The notes below the pieces were generated by a model, which made no database searches, was not told the origin of the DNA, and saw only the letters and a program-made list of their open reading frames with translations. The position numbers and the translations under genes were made by a program. Below are positions 1 to 12,326 of a stretch of DNA of 64,000 nt, one piece after another; position 1 is the stretch's first letter, and every line of letters begins with the position of its first letter. Source of the stretch: Diadema setosum (lineage: Eukaryota; Echinodermata; Echinoidea; Diadematoida; Diadematidae); contig NC_092701.1 in assembly GCF_964275005.1 (NCBI RefSeq), positions 6,864,715 through 6,928,714 on the forward strand. The letters run 5' to 3'.

Positions 1-214
1 ATGAAGATTAAAACATGTAGATGATAATTTTGAACAAGAACTTTTACTTTGTTGTACTGAGAATTTCGTGGTTGTGTTCATTACGGGAGTGCACTTATGT
101 CACTTTTTACAAACCTAACATAGCTCTAGATCGCAAGCCACCTTCGAAATTGTGTTTTCTCTCTCTAGCTCTCTTTCTACCCCCTCTCTCTATCTACGAC
201 GTACACAGCTATGG

Positions 215-215
<1 letters not shown>

Positions 216-270
<55 letters not shown>
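216..270. repeat. (AC)n microsatellite
   Basis: An uninterrupted run of AC dinucleotides of about 55 bp, continuing with one interruption to about 279. The open frames over it encode only Thr-His or Val-Cys runs and are not genes. Confidence 0.95.
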
Positions 271-276
<6 letters not shown>

Positions 277-1069
277 ACATCCGAAGGCAAGCCACAAACC
301 TGCTTGTGATTTACATTTGCCAATAACCAATAACCCTTTCATACAGGGGAAGTCTACCCTGAAAATTCGTTTGCGTGAATAGAGGCACAAAAAGTAGAGA
401 AGCAGGACAGTGGAAATCTGAGCAAACACTAAGAAAAGCTAGGAAAGTTATGATTTTTGAAGTTGTGATCAATAAAAGCACATTTTGGCAACTCTGAGAT
501 GAAGCATGTTAGCTCATTTTCAATTCCCTTGTTGTACAAAATACCATACAAGCTCTCTTTGACTCGTTATTGATGATGGAATATATTTCTTGCATGCAGC
601 TGTATACAGAAAAATATACCTGTATAAACTGTACAATGACTGCATAAAAAATGCATGTATGATTAGAAATTTACTTGATATTACAGAGCAAATAGGGATG
701 AGCTTGCATGCAGTACACGTATCACAAAAATTGTCCATTTGTGTTTGGTTGATCACGACTCCAAGAAAAAGCAACATTCTTAGTTTTGATCAGAATTTGC
801 TCAGAATTCGCTCAGCCTTTCACTGTCTTGTTCAGACTCTCATTTTCTATGTCTGTTCACACAAACTAATTTCAAGGGGGATTTCCCCTTTATAATATAT
901 TAAGATCTACATGTGATTTTTTTTTCTCTCTCTCTCCTTCAGACTTTTACTTCTTTCTCTCCTTTTAACCTCCGCCTTTCTTGTTCTGAAAAGGTTATCA
1001 AGGTCATAACTTCTATATTATTACCCGATTACATAATACAAATGAGTTTCATTATGCTATTTTCTTAAT

Positions 1070-2490
1070 GGACAACTTTCCTGATTACGTCACTATTGGA
1101 CTTCTGAGTAAGGTTGTACATGCATATAGCTGTGTTTGTATATATATAATACCTATGTGTGTATACACACATTCACATATCCCTTCCTTCATCTCTCCTT
1201 CTCCTTCTCTACCTTTACTAGACCCCTCGTTTACCCATTCTACCCTGTTCTTCCCATCTGCTCTACCAGGTGAAAGCTTTCATTGAATCTGTTATTATTT
1301 TGATGGGGCCACCTTCCCCATCACGTTGATGTATCTCTTCATCTTTGCAATTTTTATGTGCGGTCCACAGTATGTATGTATGTATGTATTATTGTGAAAG
1401 TGCTAGGATATAAAAACTGTGTCACTTTTTCATTCTGCATCCCATACAAACGTCTGTATCTATGTATGTACATGCATATGGCTGTGTATGTATGTATGTA
1501 TGTGTATACCTGTATATGTATTATATACACATCCAAATATGTGCTAGACCCATTTTTTATCCAGTTTATCTCCTCCTTCCCATCTGCTCCGGCAGGCGAA
1601 AGCTTTCACTAATAGTCTTATTATTTTGATGGGGCCACCTTTCTGATTATGTTGCTGTTCATTACCGAGTATTTTTATATTTTTCCAATATCTAAGTTCC
1701 ATTAAGTTCCTTTAAGCAAAATCTAAAAGCCATTTTTTTTTTTTTTAATCTTATGTATAGTTACTTGCTGTGACCGTTTTGATATATCTGTTCTTATTCT
1801 CAATGATGCCTCGCTCGGGTGTCTTCATTTGACTTCATTTGACCACATTTCTTTGACCAAAAGTGCAATTTTATGGAGCATTGAATCCCTGAGTTTTACC
1901 TTGACCATCATAAACTATTTTTTACATTCTGTAGAGTTTATTATTATCTCGACATACCGATTTTCGCTTGTGTTTCGTCTTCTTTCGTAATTTAGCATGT
2001 TGTACCTAACGCTTATATTGTTTCTTTGGAACCTACATCCTACAAGCATTGCTTTTTAGTAGGTTCCTCATATTTACACATCATTTTATTACATGTCCTT
2101 ATACATTTGTGAAATTATGTCTAAAATTGAATGTTGTGTTATACATATTTTACTCCGAAATCAAATGGAATATGAAGCCTGAATATGGAATGTGGAATAT
2201 GGAACTTGAATAAAAAAAAAAAAAAAAAATCTATTAAAAAAGAATGTGTGGTTTATGATATTCATTTTACTGAGAAAGCTACGCAGGACATAAATATGTT
2301 ATTTCTTTAACTCTGCCCCCCCCCTTATACAAAGGTTCGTATATGTGTGTACAAGCAAATGGCTGTGTATTTGTGTGTATTGTGTATACCTGTATTATGT
2401 ATTGTATACACATGTCTACTTATTCCTATCTTTATCTCCACTTCTCCCTCTATCCCTCTCCTATCTCTACTCCACATCTCTTCCGTGTTG
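1070..2490. repeat. Diverged repeat in three copies
   Basis: Three related stretches (about 1070-1330, 1440-1640, 2330-2490) share a TGTATGTA/GTATACAC-rich core followed by a C/T-rich stretch. The first two also share a GAAAGCTTTCA block followed by TTTTGATGGGGCCACC. This looks like an old dispersed or local tandem duplication of non-coding DNA. No coding region was recognised between 300 and 3300. Confidence 0.5.
2150..2230 (+). mobile_element. Possible retroposon 3' end with A-tail
   Basis: A degenerate TGGAATATG-type repeat ends in a GAATAAA-like signal followed by about 17 A. This is what the 3' end of a SINE, LINE or processed retrocopy looks like. No coding part could be identified, so the assignment is weak. 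Confidence 0.25.
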
Positions 2491-3039
2491 ATACTTGCTT
2501 TGAGAATCACTCCCATAACGTTATCATTTCCCCATATTTCTGCAATTCTGAATGGAGAAATATGAAATTTTTATGTATATTTTTGGACAGTTAGAGGAAC
2601 TATTCTGTGAATTTGATGTTGTTATTTGTATGATGTTTAAAGAAGAATGTGGGTCATGAGGTTTTGTAGGGGTCGGGTGAGAGTGCTGTAGGGTATATGT
2701 TTCATGTGATAATCTAGTCATTGGAATGAAATTTGGTTATGAAATATAAAAACAGTTGATGTAATTGTATTGGGGTTGTGCAATCACATTCCTAAATACA
2801 TGTATCTTATTTGTGGTTATTATCAGTCATGCAAACCTGATGTCTTGTGTATGATGTTTTGTAGTTTCATTGGAGCAGAGGCAAACCATTCGTCACAGTA
2901 TTTCTTATATAGTTCTGCTTGTTTTGACAAAAAATGTGGAATATGTTCATATCTTGCATGATATATATCAGATGATGCTCAACTTATTGATTTGTGTAAT
3001 TATTGATATTTTCCCACTTATTTCTATCACATGTGTAAA

Positions 3040-3170
3040 TGCTTATTTAATCTCTAACTGTCTGAATGTTTGAATTTGTATGTATATATTTTATGTAATA
3101 TTATACGCAATTTAGCCCTCGGGCTACGAGATGTGATATGAATAAATAAACCTTTCAATAATAAATAAAA
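3040..3170 (+). mobile_element. Possible LINE 3' end
   Basis: The stretch contains GAATAAATAAACC followed by short AATAAATAAA repeats, the style of the 3' tail of CR1/L2/jockey-type LINEs. No reverse-transcriptase coding was recognised upstream. This is a call from tail style only. Confidence 0.3.
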
Positions 3171-3315
3171 AATGTACAGTACCAGTAAATTGCACTACAA
3201 TTACTGTATGCAAATATGCTTGTTGAGATTTCGTTAAATGAAATGTGCAAGTTTAAACTTTGACCTTGACCTATGACCTGCTCTGGTTTGTTCAGCTTCT
3301 CCAAATGAAATTTAA

Positions 3316-3882
3316 AGGACAAGTTCACCTTCATTAACATAAGGATTGAGAGAATGCAGCAATATTAGTAGAACACATCAGTGAAAGTTTAAGGAAAATT
3401 GGACAATCGATGCAAAAGTTGTGAATTTTTAAAACTTTTGTGTTGGAACTGCTGGATGAGGAGACTACTAAGGCTCATGATGTCATATGAGTACAACAGT
3501 ATAAAGAAAATGTAAAGTAAATTCAACATATTTTCACTTTTTCCGCATAATAAAAGAGCACTTGCCTTGCTGCTTTCTAAAGGCAATGGGAATAATATTA
3601 CCCATAACATATGTCAGTAACGAGTCAAGGAATGTGTACTTTTTTCAAAAGATGAAATTTTGTGAAATTCTTTTTATATTTTCGTTATATTGTTGTACGC
3701 ATGTGACATCATACACTGCAGTAGTCTTCTCATCCAGCGGTGACTGCACAAAAACTTCAAAAATTCTTTTGAAAAAAAACTTTTGAACGGATTGTCCGAT
3801 TTTCCTTAAACTTTCAATGATGTGTTCTACTAATATTGCTACATTCTCTCAATGCTTATGTTAATGATGGTGAACTTGTCCT
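3316..3882. mobile_element. Fold-back MITE, family A, TTAA target
   Basis: A palindromic element of about 567 bp flanked on both sides by TTAA (3312-3315 and 3883-3886). The arms begin AGGACAAGTTCACC and stay complementary for about 240 bp, including a GTAGAACACATCAGTGAAAG block. The TTAA duplication suggests a piggyBac- or Kolobok-type transposase. Further copies in this window lie at 8450-9008 (whole), 55940-56519 (whole) and about 40830-41600 and 46273-46715 (partial). Confidence 0.85.
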
Positions 3883-5143
3883 TTAAATCAGGCAAGATTC
3901 AATCATACTGTCACACTCCCTCCCTTCATGATGAAAATAAGATGATCGATCCATCGATGAAATCTTTCAAACAAAAAACCCTTGAAGAGGGATTTAAACT
4001 CCTGAAAACCAAGCGACTCTTGAGCTCTTGTGTAAAAGCATGAAAAGGGGGGGGGGTGTAATTGATCGGACTCAGATCTCCCCCCCCCCCCTCCCTTTTT
4101 AAATTTCCGCAACCCCTGCATTGTTCATGTACAATGCCACGTCTCATGAGCAGCATGGTACTGCAGTTATGGCACCTATGAAGTTAGTTACCTTTTAAGA
4201 ATAGGAAAATTACAAAAATGCCTTACATACATGGTACTGCATGTGACATAACTCTCTACCCCCCCCCCCCCATGACAGATGCAAAAGAGTAATCACTCTT
4301 ATCTTCAAAAAAAAATCTAATCACTAAATTCTATGCATATCACTAAAAAAGTCAGGTTTAAGAATGAGTGTCATCACACATAGCAACAGTCAAATTGACT
4401 TTCATTTCCATCTTTAAAACTCTACCTGGACTAAAATTACAGACCTGTGTATGTTGAAACCTTACTTTCATATCATATGTGTGTAGATTGCCGATATATA
4501 TTCATATGGCACCACTATTTAAAAAAAAAGACACCACATTTGCACCTACAAGAAGTCATTTAAGACTTGTCAGACTAAATGAGGAAAAGCAGGACTGCAA
4601 CATATTTCTTTAAGTTGTACAGTTGTATTTCAGGTTTTAATTTTCCATCTTAATGAGAACAGCACTTCAACCCATCAGATCTTGGGGAAACTGTGAGGCA
4701 GAAATAATCCTCTTGTCATTATTAAATTGGCAACTCTGAATTTCATTCTATGTCTTTGATAGGAAAAAGATGAGCTGGAACTGGTTAGGCCAAAAAAAAA
4801 AATGGTTTGTTTGCCCTTCGCGACCGACCGAAAATCACGGAAATTTCGGGTCGCGTTTTTTTTTTTTTTTTTTTTTTTTGCTCTTTCAAGTTTATTTTTT
4901 TACACAAATTTCACCTTCTACAAAATTATCCATTTTAAGCTAGAGAAAGAATAAAAAAAAAGTCTAAAAATGTTTGTTTGTTTTTTTCATCTCATCGACC
5001 CGTCGTAATTGTGTTCGGGCCGCGCGGGTCCACAGGCTACGTTTTACAGCATGCATTGCATGCTACAATGTAGCAACCTTTTTGGCTCACATGCGTGCAC
5101 GCGCACGAAATCCAATCAATGCATGTATATCATGCACTTAGTA

Positions 5144-7560
5144 CAGGTCTGCACACTGGCGACCAGTAGTCGCGCTAGCTTGCGCATTGGCGCTGCTCAC
5201 GCACTGCCATGCCATGCATGTACAGTGTAACTGCTTTTCGTTTGCTTGCGATCGGCGGTCATGCCAGACAAGAAGCATTGATGGAAGCGCACGCATTTCT
5301 GGGTCATTTTACTCACGATCCGATCCCGGCTTCGCAGCATCGTGGCAGTTGACATGTTAGAATTAATTTACTTGTGTCGATTTTTAGAAAAGTAAAAACA
5401 TATTCGATATTCAGCGATAGAGTAAATGGATCTGATTGCGTTCAGTTTCATTTTAGACAGTCATTTCACAAATGAATATTTTCATTCGTTCAGAATGATC
5501 TCACAATGAAGATAGGCGCAAAAAGGATCACGAAATCGGCCCTTCCGTGTACTTTTTAGGAACGCATGCACAAAATGTGAAGAGATAATACTAGGGAGAG
5601 ATCATGAAATCATCGCAGTCCCGCTTACTATTTGAGGTAGAAATCGTCCCAAAAAGGATCATGAATTCGGCCGGCCGCGTCCTACACCTTTCAAAAGCTC
5701 ATGTACGAAATGCGAAGAGATTATAGAGGAGAAAAAAAAATGAATAAAGGACACATTTGGTACGTGCATCATAAAAGATTACAGCCGAATAAAAATTAAT
5801 GAAATCAACGCAATCCCGTTGAAATTTGAGGAAACAATAGGCGCAAAAAGGATCTTGAATTCAGTCCTGCATGCCGTGTTGGTTATCAAAACGCATGCAC
5901 AAATGCGGCGAGATTATCGGGAGAAAAATAAAAAACACATTTTCACCCTTCTGGTGCGTGCATTACAAAAGATTACATCCGAAGTAATCAATGAAATCGC
6001 CACAAACCCGCTGATATTTGAGGTAGAAATAAGCGCAAAAAGGAACGTGAATTCGGCCGTGTCGTATACCTTTTAAGAACGCATGTACGAAATGGGAAGA
6101 GATTAGCGGGAGAAAAATAAAGGACACATTTTCATCCCCTTTTGGCGCTTGCATCATATAGATTACAGCCGAGTAGTAATTCATGAAAATTTCGCAATCC
6201 CGTTGAAATTTGAGTAAACAATAATAGGCGCAAAAAGAATCTCGAATTCGGCCCAGCATGCAGTGTATATAGTTTTGAAAACGCATGCACAAATGCGAAG
6301 AGATTATCGGGAGAAAAATAAAGAACGCATTTTCAACCCTTCTGGTGCATGTATCACAAAAGATTACAGCCGAAATAATTAACGAAATATCGCAATCCCG
6401 CTGATATTTGATGTGGAAATAGGCGCTAAAAGGATCGTAAATTCGGCCGTGACGTATACGCATGTACGAAAAGCGAAGAGATTATAGGGAGAAAAATACA
6501 GGACACATTTTCAACCCCTTTTGGCCCGTGCATCGTAAAGATTACAGCCGAATAATAATTCATAAAATCATCGCAATCCCGTTGAAGTTTGAGGAAACAA
6601 TAGCAATAGGCGCAAAAAGAATCATGATTTTTAGCCGTGTCGTATATCTTTTAAGAACGCATTTACGGAATGCGAAGAGATTATGGGGAGAAAAATAAAG
6701 AACGCATTTTCAACCATTCTAGCTGGTGCGTGCATCACAAAAGATTACATCCGAAGTGATTTACTAGTATGAAATCGTCACAATCCCGCTGACATCTGAG
6801 GTAGAAATAGGCGCAAAAATCATGAATTCGGCCGTGTGGTACATCTTTTAAGAACGCACTTACGAAATTCGAAGAGTTTATCGGGAAAAAATAATGGACG
6901 CATTTTCAACCCCTTTTGGCGCGTGCTTCGTAAAATATTACAGCCGAAGTAATATTTATGAAATCGTCACAATCCCGCTAATATTTGAGGTGGAAATGGG
7001 CGCAAAAAGGATTGCGAATTCGGCCCTGCATGTCGTGTACCTTTCAAGAACGCATGCACAAATGCGAAGAGATTATCGGGAGAAAAATAAAGAACCCCGT
7101 GTATCGCGTGCATCAGAAAATATCACAACTAAAATAATTCATTAAATCATCGCAATCCAACTGACCACCAAGAGCAGGTTACGCAGCAAGTTCGTGCGCC
7201 GATGTTTAGAAAAAGTCGCAAACGCATTTGATACAATCTGATTTTGTTCATTATCATCTTACACTAATTCACAAACAAACATTCTAATTTTTTCCTGTCT
7301 TTATTTTTAAATTTCTTGTGCAATAAATAATGCAAGTTTTAAAAAAATATTAATCTGTAAAATGTACATGGGGGGGGGGGGGTACATCCATAAAAAACAA
7401 GAAAATAAGTTTGCAAGTCATTTAATGTTTTTTAAAATGTTGTCGTTGTTGACCGGTAAATTTTCTGTTCGGACCTGTAAAAAATGGTAAAACGGGGCAT
7501 TTACCGGTCCGACAGAGACAGGTCGGACCGGCAGAAAAAATGGGTTAGTGTGCAGCCCTT
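5144..7560. mobile_element. hAT-like element carrying a satellite array
   Basis: The left end reads CAGGTCTGCACACTGG and the right end, on the opposite strand, AAGGGCTGCACACTAACCC. CAGGG-type ends with a GGACC-rich subterminal zone are typical of hAT elements. Related ends occur at 23595-23755 and 46914-47031. No clear target-site duplication was found and no transposase was recognised inside; most of the interior is the ~190-bp satellite. Confidence 0.5.
5510..7160. repeat. Satellite array, about 190-bp unit, 9 copies
   Basis: The motif GCGCAAAAAGGATC (or a near form) recurs at about 5517, 5649, 5840, 6034, 6228, 6423, 6609, 6811 and 7000, a spacing of 186-202 bp after a shorter first unit. 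Each monomer holds GAATTCGGCC, AACGCATGCAC, GCGAAGAGATTAT, AAAGATTACAGCCGA and CGCAATCCCGCTGA. Copies differ by scattered changes, so the array is not recent. ORFs here are incidental. Two reverse-oriented monomers lie at about 9470-9980. Confidence 0.9.
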
Positions 7561-7810
7561 CACAAGATGGCAACTTTTGCAGCATCCGTTACCAGCTGTC
7601 ATGGCACCAAAACTGTTTGGAGTTCAGTTGCCAGCATCTCACTGGAAGGTACTTTTTTTGGAGCTGTTTGCAAAATTGAACAAAAATGAACGTTATAAGT
7701 GTTTGTCAGTGAGTGTTTCTGCCTCGCGTACCGGGCCCTATAGCAAGACGTAAATTTGAATGAATCTCTTGGAGTTTTGAGTGCATTGACATGGAAAAAA
7801 GGGTACCCTG

Positions 7811-7849
<39 letters not shown>

Positions 7850-8449
7850 GACCTACCGACCCTCTTGGGTTTTGGCAATTAAGGGCAAACAAGCAATTTT
7901 TTTTTTTTGGCCTTAGATTCATAAGAATCTGCACAAAATTAGAATCCTCCATCCCCAATGAAAATTGGCAATATGAGAGAGAAACAGGCTCTCTTTCAAA
8001 ATGTGTTGCCAATTTAATAATCGATGTAAAATTTAGCAATCAAGAGGATTTTGACAATTTTATAACAGAATAACATAGGGTTCAAAATGAAGGATAATTT
8101 GTCTTGCTCTACCTTACGAAACACTAACAGTTAAAAATTGCATGAAAAAGATACAGCACCAAATCACATACAGCTAGTCCCTGGGACACGATGGATTGCA
8201 GAAATCAGAAATAAATGGCTGATACATACTGATACTACTCAAGCAACAAGTGAAATCCTTCACACCTGTCACAAAGTTTCTTGAACCTTGGGTCAGGTCA
8301 TACATTCTACCTCTCCTTGTGGTACATGGCTGCTTTGCCCGATTAATGGTTATCTGCTTTATTACTGTTACCAATCTTATCACATATTGACCTTCCTTCA
8401 AACTCAGGCAGTAGTGGTGACCAAGAAGTCACATCACTACACGTATTAA

Positions 8450-9008
8450 AGGGAAAGCAAACCCAAAGAGCAATGTGGATTGAGTGAAAGCAGCAACATT
8501 AGTAGAACACATCAGTGAAGGTTTGGGGAAAATCGGACAATCGATGCAAAAGTTATAAATTTTTAAAGTTTTGGTGTTGGAACCGCTGGATGAGGAGACT
8601 ATTAGAGGTTATGACGTGTGAGTGGACAACAATACAAAGAAAATATAAAGGAAAATCAACACAAATGCACTCTTCTAGCATTATGAAAGAGCACTTGACT
8701 TACCGCTTTCAGAAAGCAGGGGGAATAATTGCTACCCTTAACATTATGTCAGTATCAAGTTGATGGAATTTGTAATTTTCATGAAAAATGATTTTTTGTG
8801 AAATTTTCTTTATATTTTCTTTGTATTGTTGTCCACTCATACGTCATAACCTCTAGTAGTCTCCTCATCCAGCGGTTCCAACACCAAAACTTTAAAAATT
8901 CATAACTTTTGCATCGATTGTCCGATTTTCTTCAAACTTTCACTGATGTGCTCTACTAATGTTGCTGCTTTAACTCAATCCACATTGCTCTTTGGGTTTG
9001 CTTTCCCT
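8450..9008. mobile_element. Fold-back MITE, family A, TTAA target
   Basis: A palindrome of about 559 bp with long arms starting AGGGAAAGCAAACCC and flanked by TTAA at 8446-8449 and 9009-9012. The arms are complementary over about 250 bp. It is a clear sister of 3316-3882, sharing the AACACATCAGTGAA and GGACAATCGATGCAAAAG blocks. Its right TTAA is also the left TTAA of the next element. Confidence 0.9.
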
Positions 9009-9012
9009 TTAA

Positions 9013-10923
9013 AGGGATGGCATAGTATATGTTGAGGTGGGGATTCAGCTTTTAACTTTTTGCAAGATACAGAAACCACTTTTATGAAATGTTGAAGAGC
9101 ATGTAATTCTAATAAGCAGAATTCAAAGTTTATTTGATGAAAATGGGTTTTGAAAAGGCCGAGGTATCTGAAAAAAAAGTAAAACAAAGTGATCCTAATA
9201 AAAAGTGGGTACAGTGAAACCCCGTTATAACGAGGTCCGTGGGACCGCCGATATTGTCTCGTTATAACCAGTTCCTCTTTATAACCGTACGCACTAAAAA
9301 CAAAGAAAAACATAAGCATGGAGTCACATACCAATCAATCAAACTTACGAGCAGTCTTTGCGCTGTTATTACACAAGTAGATGGATCATTATTATTGAGA
9401 AAGAATAAAAAGGAATCATTTACGAGTTGATACCAAAAGAATTAAAAAAAAGAAGGGGTTGAAAACGCGTTGTTTTTCTTCCGAAAAATCTCTTTGCGAG
9501 TGTTGTGCATGCGTTCATGAAAAGTGCATGGCAGGGTTGAATTTGTAATCCTTTCTAGACCTATCTCTTCCTCGAGTATTGAACGATTCTAAAAGAATGA
9601 AAATATCATTTGTGAAACACAGTATATTATTTTTATAAACAAAATCACATTGTATTAAAAATGTTTGTAACTTTTTTTTCTGAACATGGGTGCAAGCAGA
9701 GTAACATGCATTATTCAGCTTATTTCATGCTGTGTGTGCCCAGCAGGATTGCGATGATTACATTAATTATTCAGGCTGTATTCCATGATGTTTGCACCAG
9801 CAGGGGATAAAAATGCATTTTGTATTTTTCTCCCAAAAATCTCTTCGCATTTTGTACATGCGTTCTTGAAAGGTACACGACATGGTTGAATTCGTGATCC
9901 TTTTTACGCCTATCTCTTCCTCATTATAACGGACCATTCTGAAAGAATGAAATTATTCATTTGTAAAATACAGTGTGAAATAATAATGAACATCACGATG
10001 ATTTCATCAATGTTTCCCAACCAGCAAAACAACTGGAAGTCGGAACTAATATGGAAAGGATTATGATAAGCTGCACATGCATTCCAAAAACATATTTCTA
10101 CATGTTCTGTCACCAGTTTGTTTCACTGAATGAAACATTTTTGAATGAGTATTTTTTTTTTCACATTACGGACTGGTTTGAGCTAAAATCAAGTGGGCTG
10201 CCTACGCGTATCTCAAAAAAAAAAAATGAAATACTTATAATCATGTTCAAAGACTGAAGAACATCGGGCGGTATTCGTGTGTCTTATCGCATGGTTTATA
10301 AGAAGACATGCAAGGAATGGTACTCAGCATTTGTCACTGATAAAGGAGGATAAAAGAGGGATAGCGGCGATCATTCATCGATAGAGAGACGGCATGAGGA
10401 TCACTACAATAAAGCTTACGTGTTTATGCACATATAAAATCGTGATACACGTGCCCGCTATGTGGTCAGAATGACTCTGCAGAACGAGAAAGAGAACAGA
10501 AGGATAGCGTGAATTTGGTTTTCAATGTTTCGTCTGTCGCGTGTTTGAAAGCGGCAGGTCAAAAAATGGAACCTCGTTGTATCCGATCAAATTGCAAATG
10601 TGTTTCTCTATCATGACGCACCGAAGATGTCCTCGTTATAACCGGAATCTCATTATAACCGAACTCGTTGTAACCGATCTGTTTTACCATAGGTTTACAC
10701 TCAAAGAAAAATGTGACCAACGTGATTACGTCGTTAAAAGCGGTTCCTCGTTATAAGCGAACTTGCTATAACGGGGTTTCACTGTATCAGCTTTTATAAA
10801 GATCGCTTTTGTATTGGATATCTAAGGCATTTCAAAACCAATTTTCATCAAATAAACTTTGGATTCCTCTTAGGGAATTATACGCTCTTTAAGCCCCATC
10901 TCAACCGAAACTGTACCATCCCG
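9013..10923. mobile_element. TTAA fold-back element, family B, interrupted
   Basis: Arms start AGGGATGGCATAG (left) and CGGGATGGTACAG (right, opposite strand), with TTAA on both sides (9009-9012 and 10924-10927). The inner arms share ATTTTCATCAAATAAACTTTG-type blocks. A pogo-type element at 9212-10784 sits in the middle and accounts for most of the length. A second copy without that insertion lies at about 33207-33599. Confidence 0.8.
9212..10784. mobile_element. Pogo/Tigger-type non-autonomous element
   Basis: Inverted ends CAGTGAAACCCCGTTATAAC are flanked by TA on both sides (9210-9211, 10785-10786), the pogo/Tigger pattern of the Tc1/mariner superfamily. Several extra CGTTATAACC motifs lie in both subterminal zones. 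At about 1573 bp it has no recognisable transposase. Its interior (about 9470-9980) holds two reverse-oriented copies of the ~190-bp monomer seen at 5510-7160. Confidence 0.85.
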
Positions 10924-10929
10924 TTAATG

Positions 10930-12320
10930 CTTCACATAAAATTGTACTGCCTTTTCTAAACAGCATGTAACGATGTGAGTCTCTGCGATATCTTGCATGG
11001 TTTTCTTTTTAAACCAGCCCTGTGATATTGGGATTCGAAATTCTGTTGTAGAAAGACAACCGCTACATATGCACACTTTAGCACAGATGGGCAATTTTGT
11101 CTGCTTTTCTCCTCTTCAGTACATGACAGCGTTTTTGAGACATTGGAGTCACAAGTCACTGAGGCACATGAGCAGCCAGAGGTCATTGAACTATCGCTCC
11201 CTTGAGGCTCTGATGTTGCACACTAGTGCAGATTCGGGACTCTTTTCTTTCTCTTCTTCAATTTGCGCCCTCACAGGCTGGTAGCACGAAGCCTTTTTTA
11301 TCGCGGCAGTCAATGCATCTCAAGTCCACTAACTGATGCCTCCTTCTAGGCTCGCATTCCTACAATGCCATCAACGACGAAATATTGTTACGCTCCCTCA
11401 TTGACTGTACTGTGTGGAAATCAGGACGAAGACAGTCCAGGCAGTGGACTAGTTGCAGACCTGCACAAGTTGGGAGTCCTCCCAGATGAGACCGAGTGCT
11501 GAACAGTGTAACTCATCATGCAAGGCTCTTCAGCACACACAGTCCCATACACAGTCAACAGCATGTGTGTACAGTCCTGGCAGAGATGTGTTCATTCACC
11601 AGTCTGCAGGCCCTTGAGAGTTCATTGCACTCTGTACGTATCATCTCCCATATGTCCTCAAGAGTGTTCAATTTCTTGATTTCTGTTCAAGAGAAGCGGA
11701 GCAAAAATATTGTAAGCACTCGGGTAACAACAAACATAATTTTTACATTAGAAAAACAGAATCAAGATAACTGAATGAAAGTAAGAAAAAAAATCGCCCT
11801 CAACATTGTTAATGCCTACTGCGTTCACAGGAAATTTACTTACTGACAGTGAAGATGAAACTACAATGTTTTTTCGTTTTTTGTATGTAGACTGTGTGTC
11901 CATGTTCTATCACTCCACTATTTTTATCAACATAACTTTCTACTATCATTCTCAGTGATTACCCTTATTACTTTTATCTTTTATAATCATATCATCATCT
12001 CCATAATACATTACTATCTTTCATTATCATTACCAACAACACTACCTCTATCATCTATATCATCGTCATCATAAAAATCAGTATCGCTATCATTATTGTT
12101 GTTATATATCACACTCCGAGCCTGTTTCACAAAACTGTTGAAATCATTATAGACTACAATACTTGTCCTCAGTTACTGTGGCAACAACCTAATCAAAAGT
12201 TACTACTACACGTACTGATTACTTTGTCTAATGGCTGCTGTCAGAGCAACTGTAATTATTGAGGGTTTCAATAATTGCAAATCTCTTCATGAAATGACCA
12301 CCCGGTCTCAGCATTCTGAA
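10930..12320. other. Region without recognised gene
   Basis: This stretch downstream of POLR1H on the minus strand holds only short open frames with no family resemblance, plus simple ATCAT-rich sequence around 11950-12110. It may include the POLR1H 3' untranslated region, but I could not place a polyadenylation signal. Confidence 0.4.
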
Positions 12321-12326
12321 ATTTCC

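Larger units (their letters stand above)
4785..7916. mobile_element. Outer inverted-repeat element enclosing satellite
   Basis: Ends form inverted repeats: TTAGGCC, an A-run and TTGTTTGCCCTT at the left; the complement at about 7880-7916. It appears to enclose a hAT-like inner element (5144-7560) and the ~190-bp satellite. A 33-nt A run sits at 7816-7848 near the right end. The arms are imperfect, so this may be two insertions rather than one element. Confidence 0.45.

Noticed and set aside
21-429. Open frames of Thr-His or Val-Cys runs
   Set aside because: They are translations of the (AC)n microsatellite.
5963-6463. A 166-aa open frame on the minus strand
   Set aside because: It reads through the ~190-bp satellite and repeats with the monomer; no domain and no matching frame in all units.
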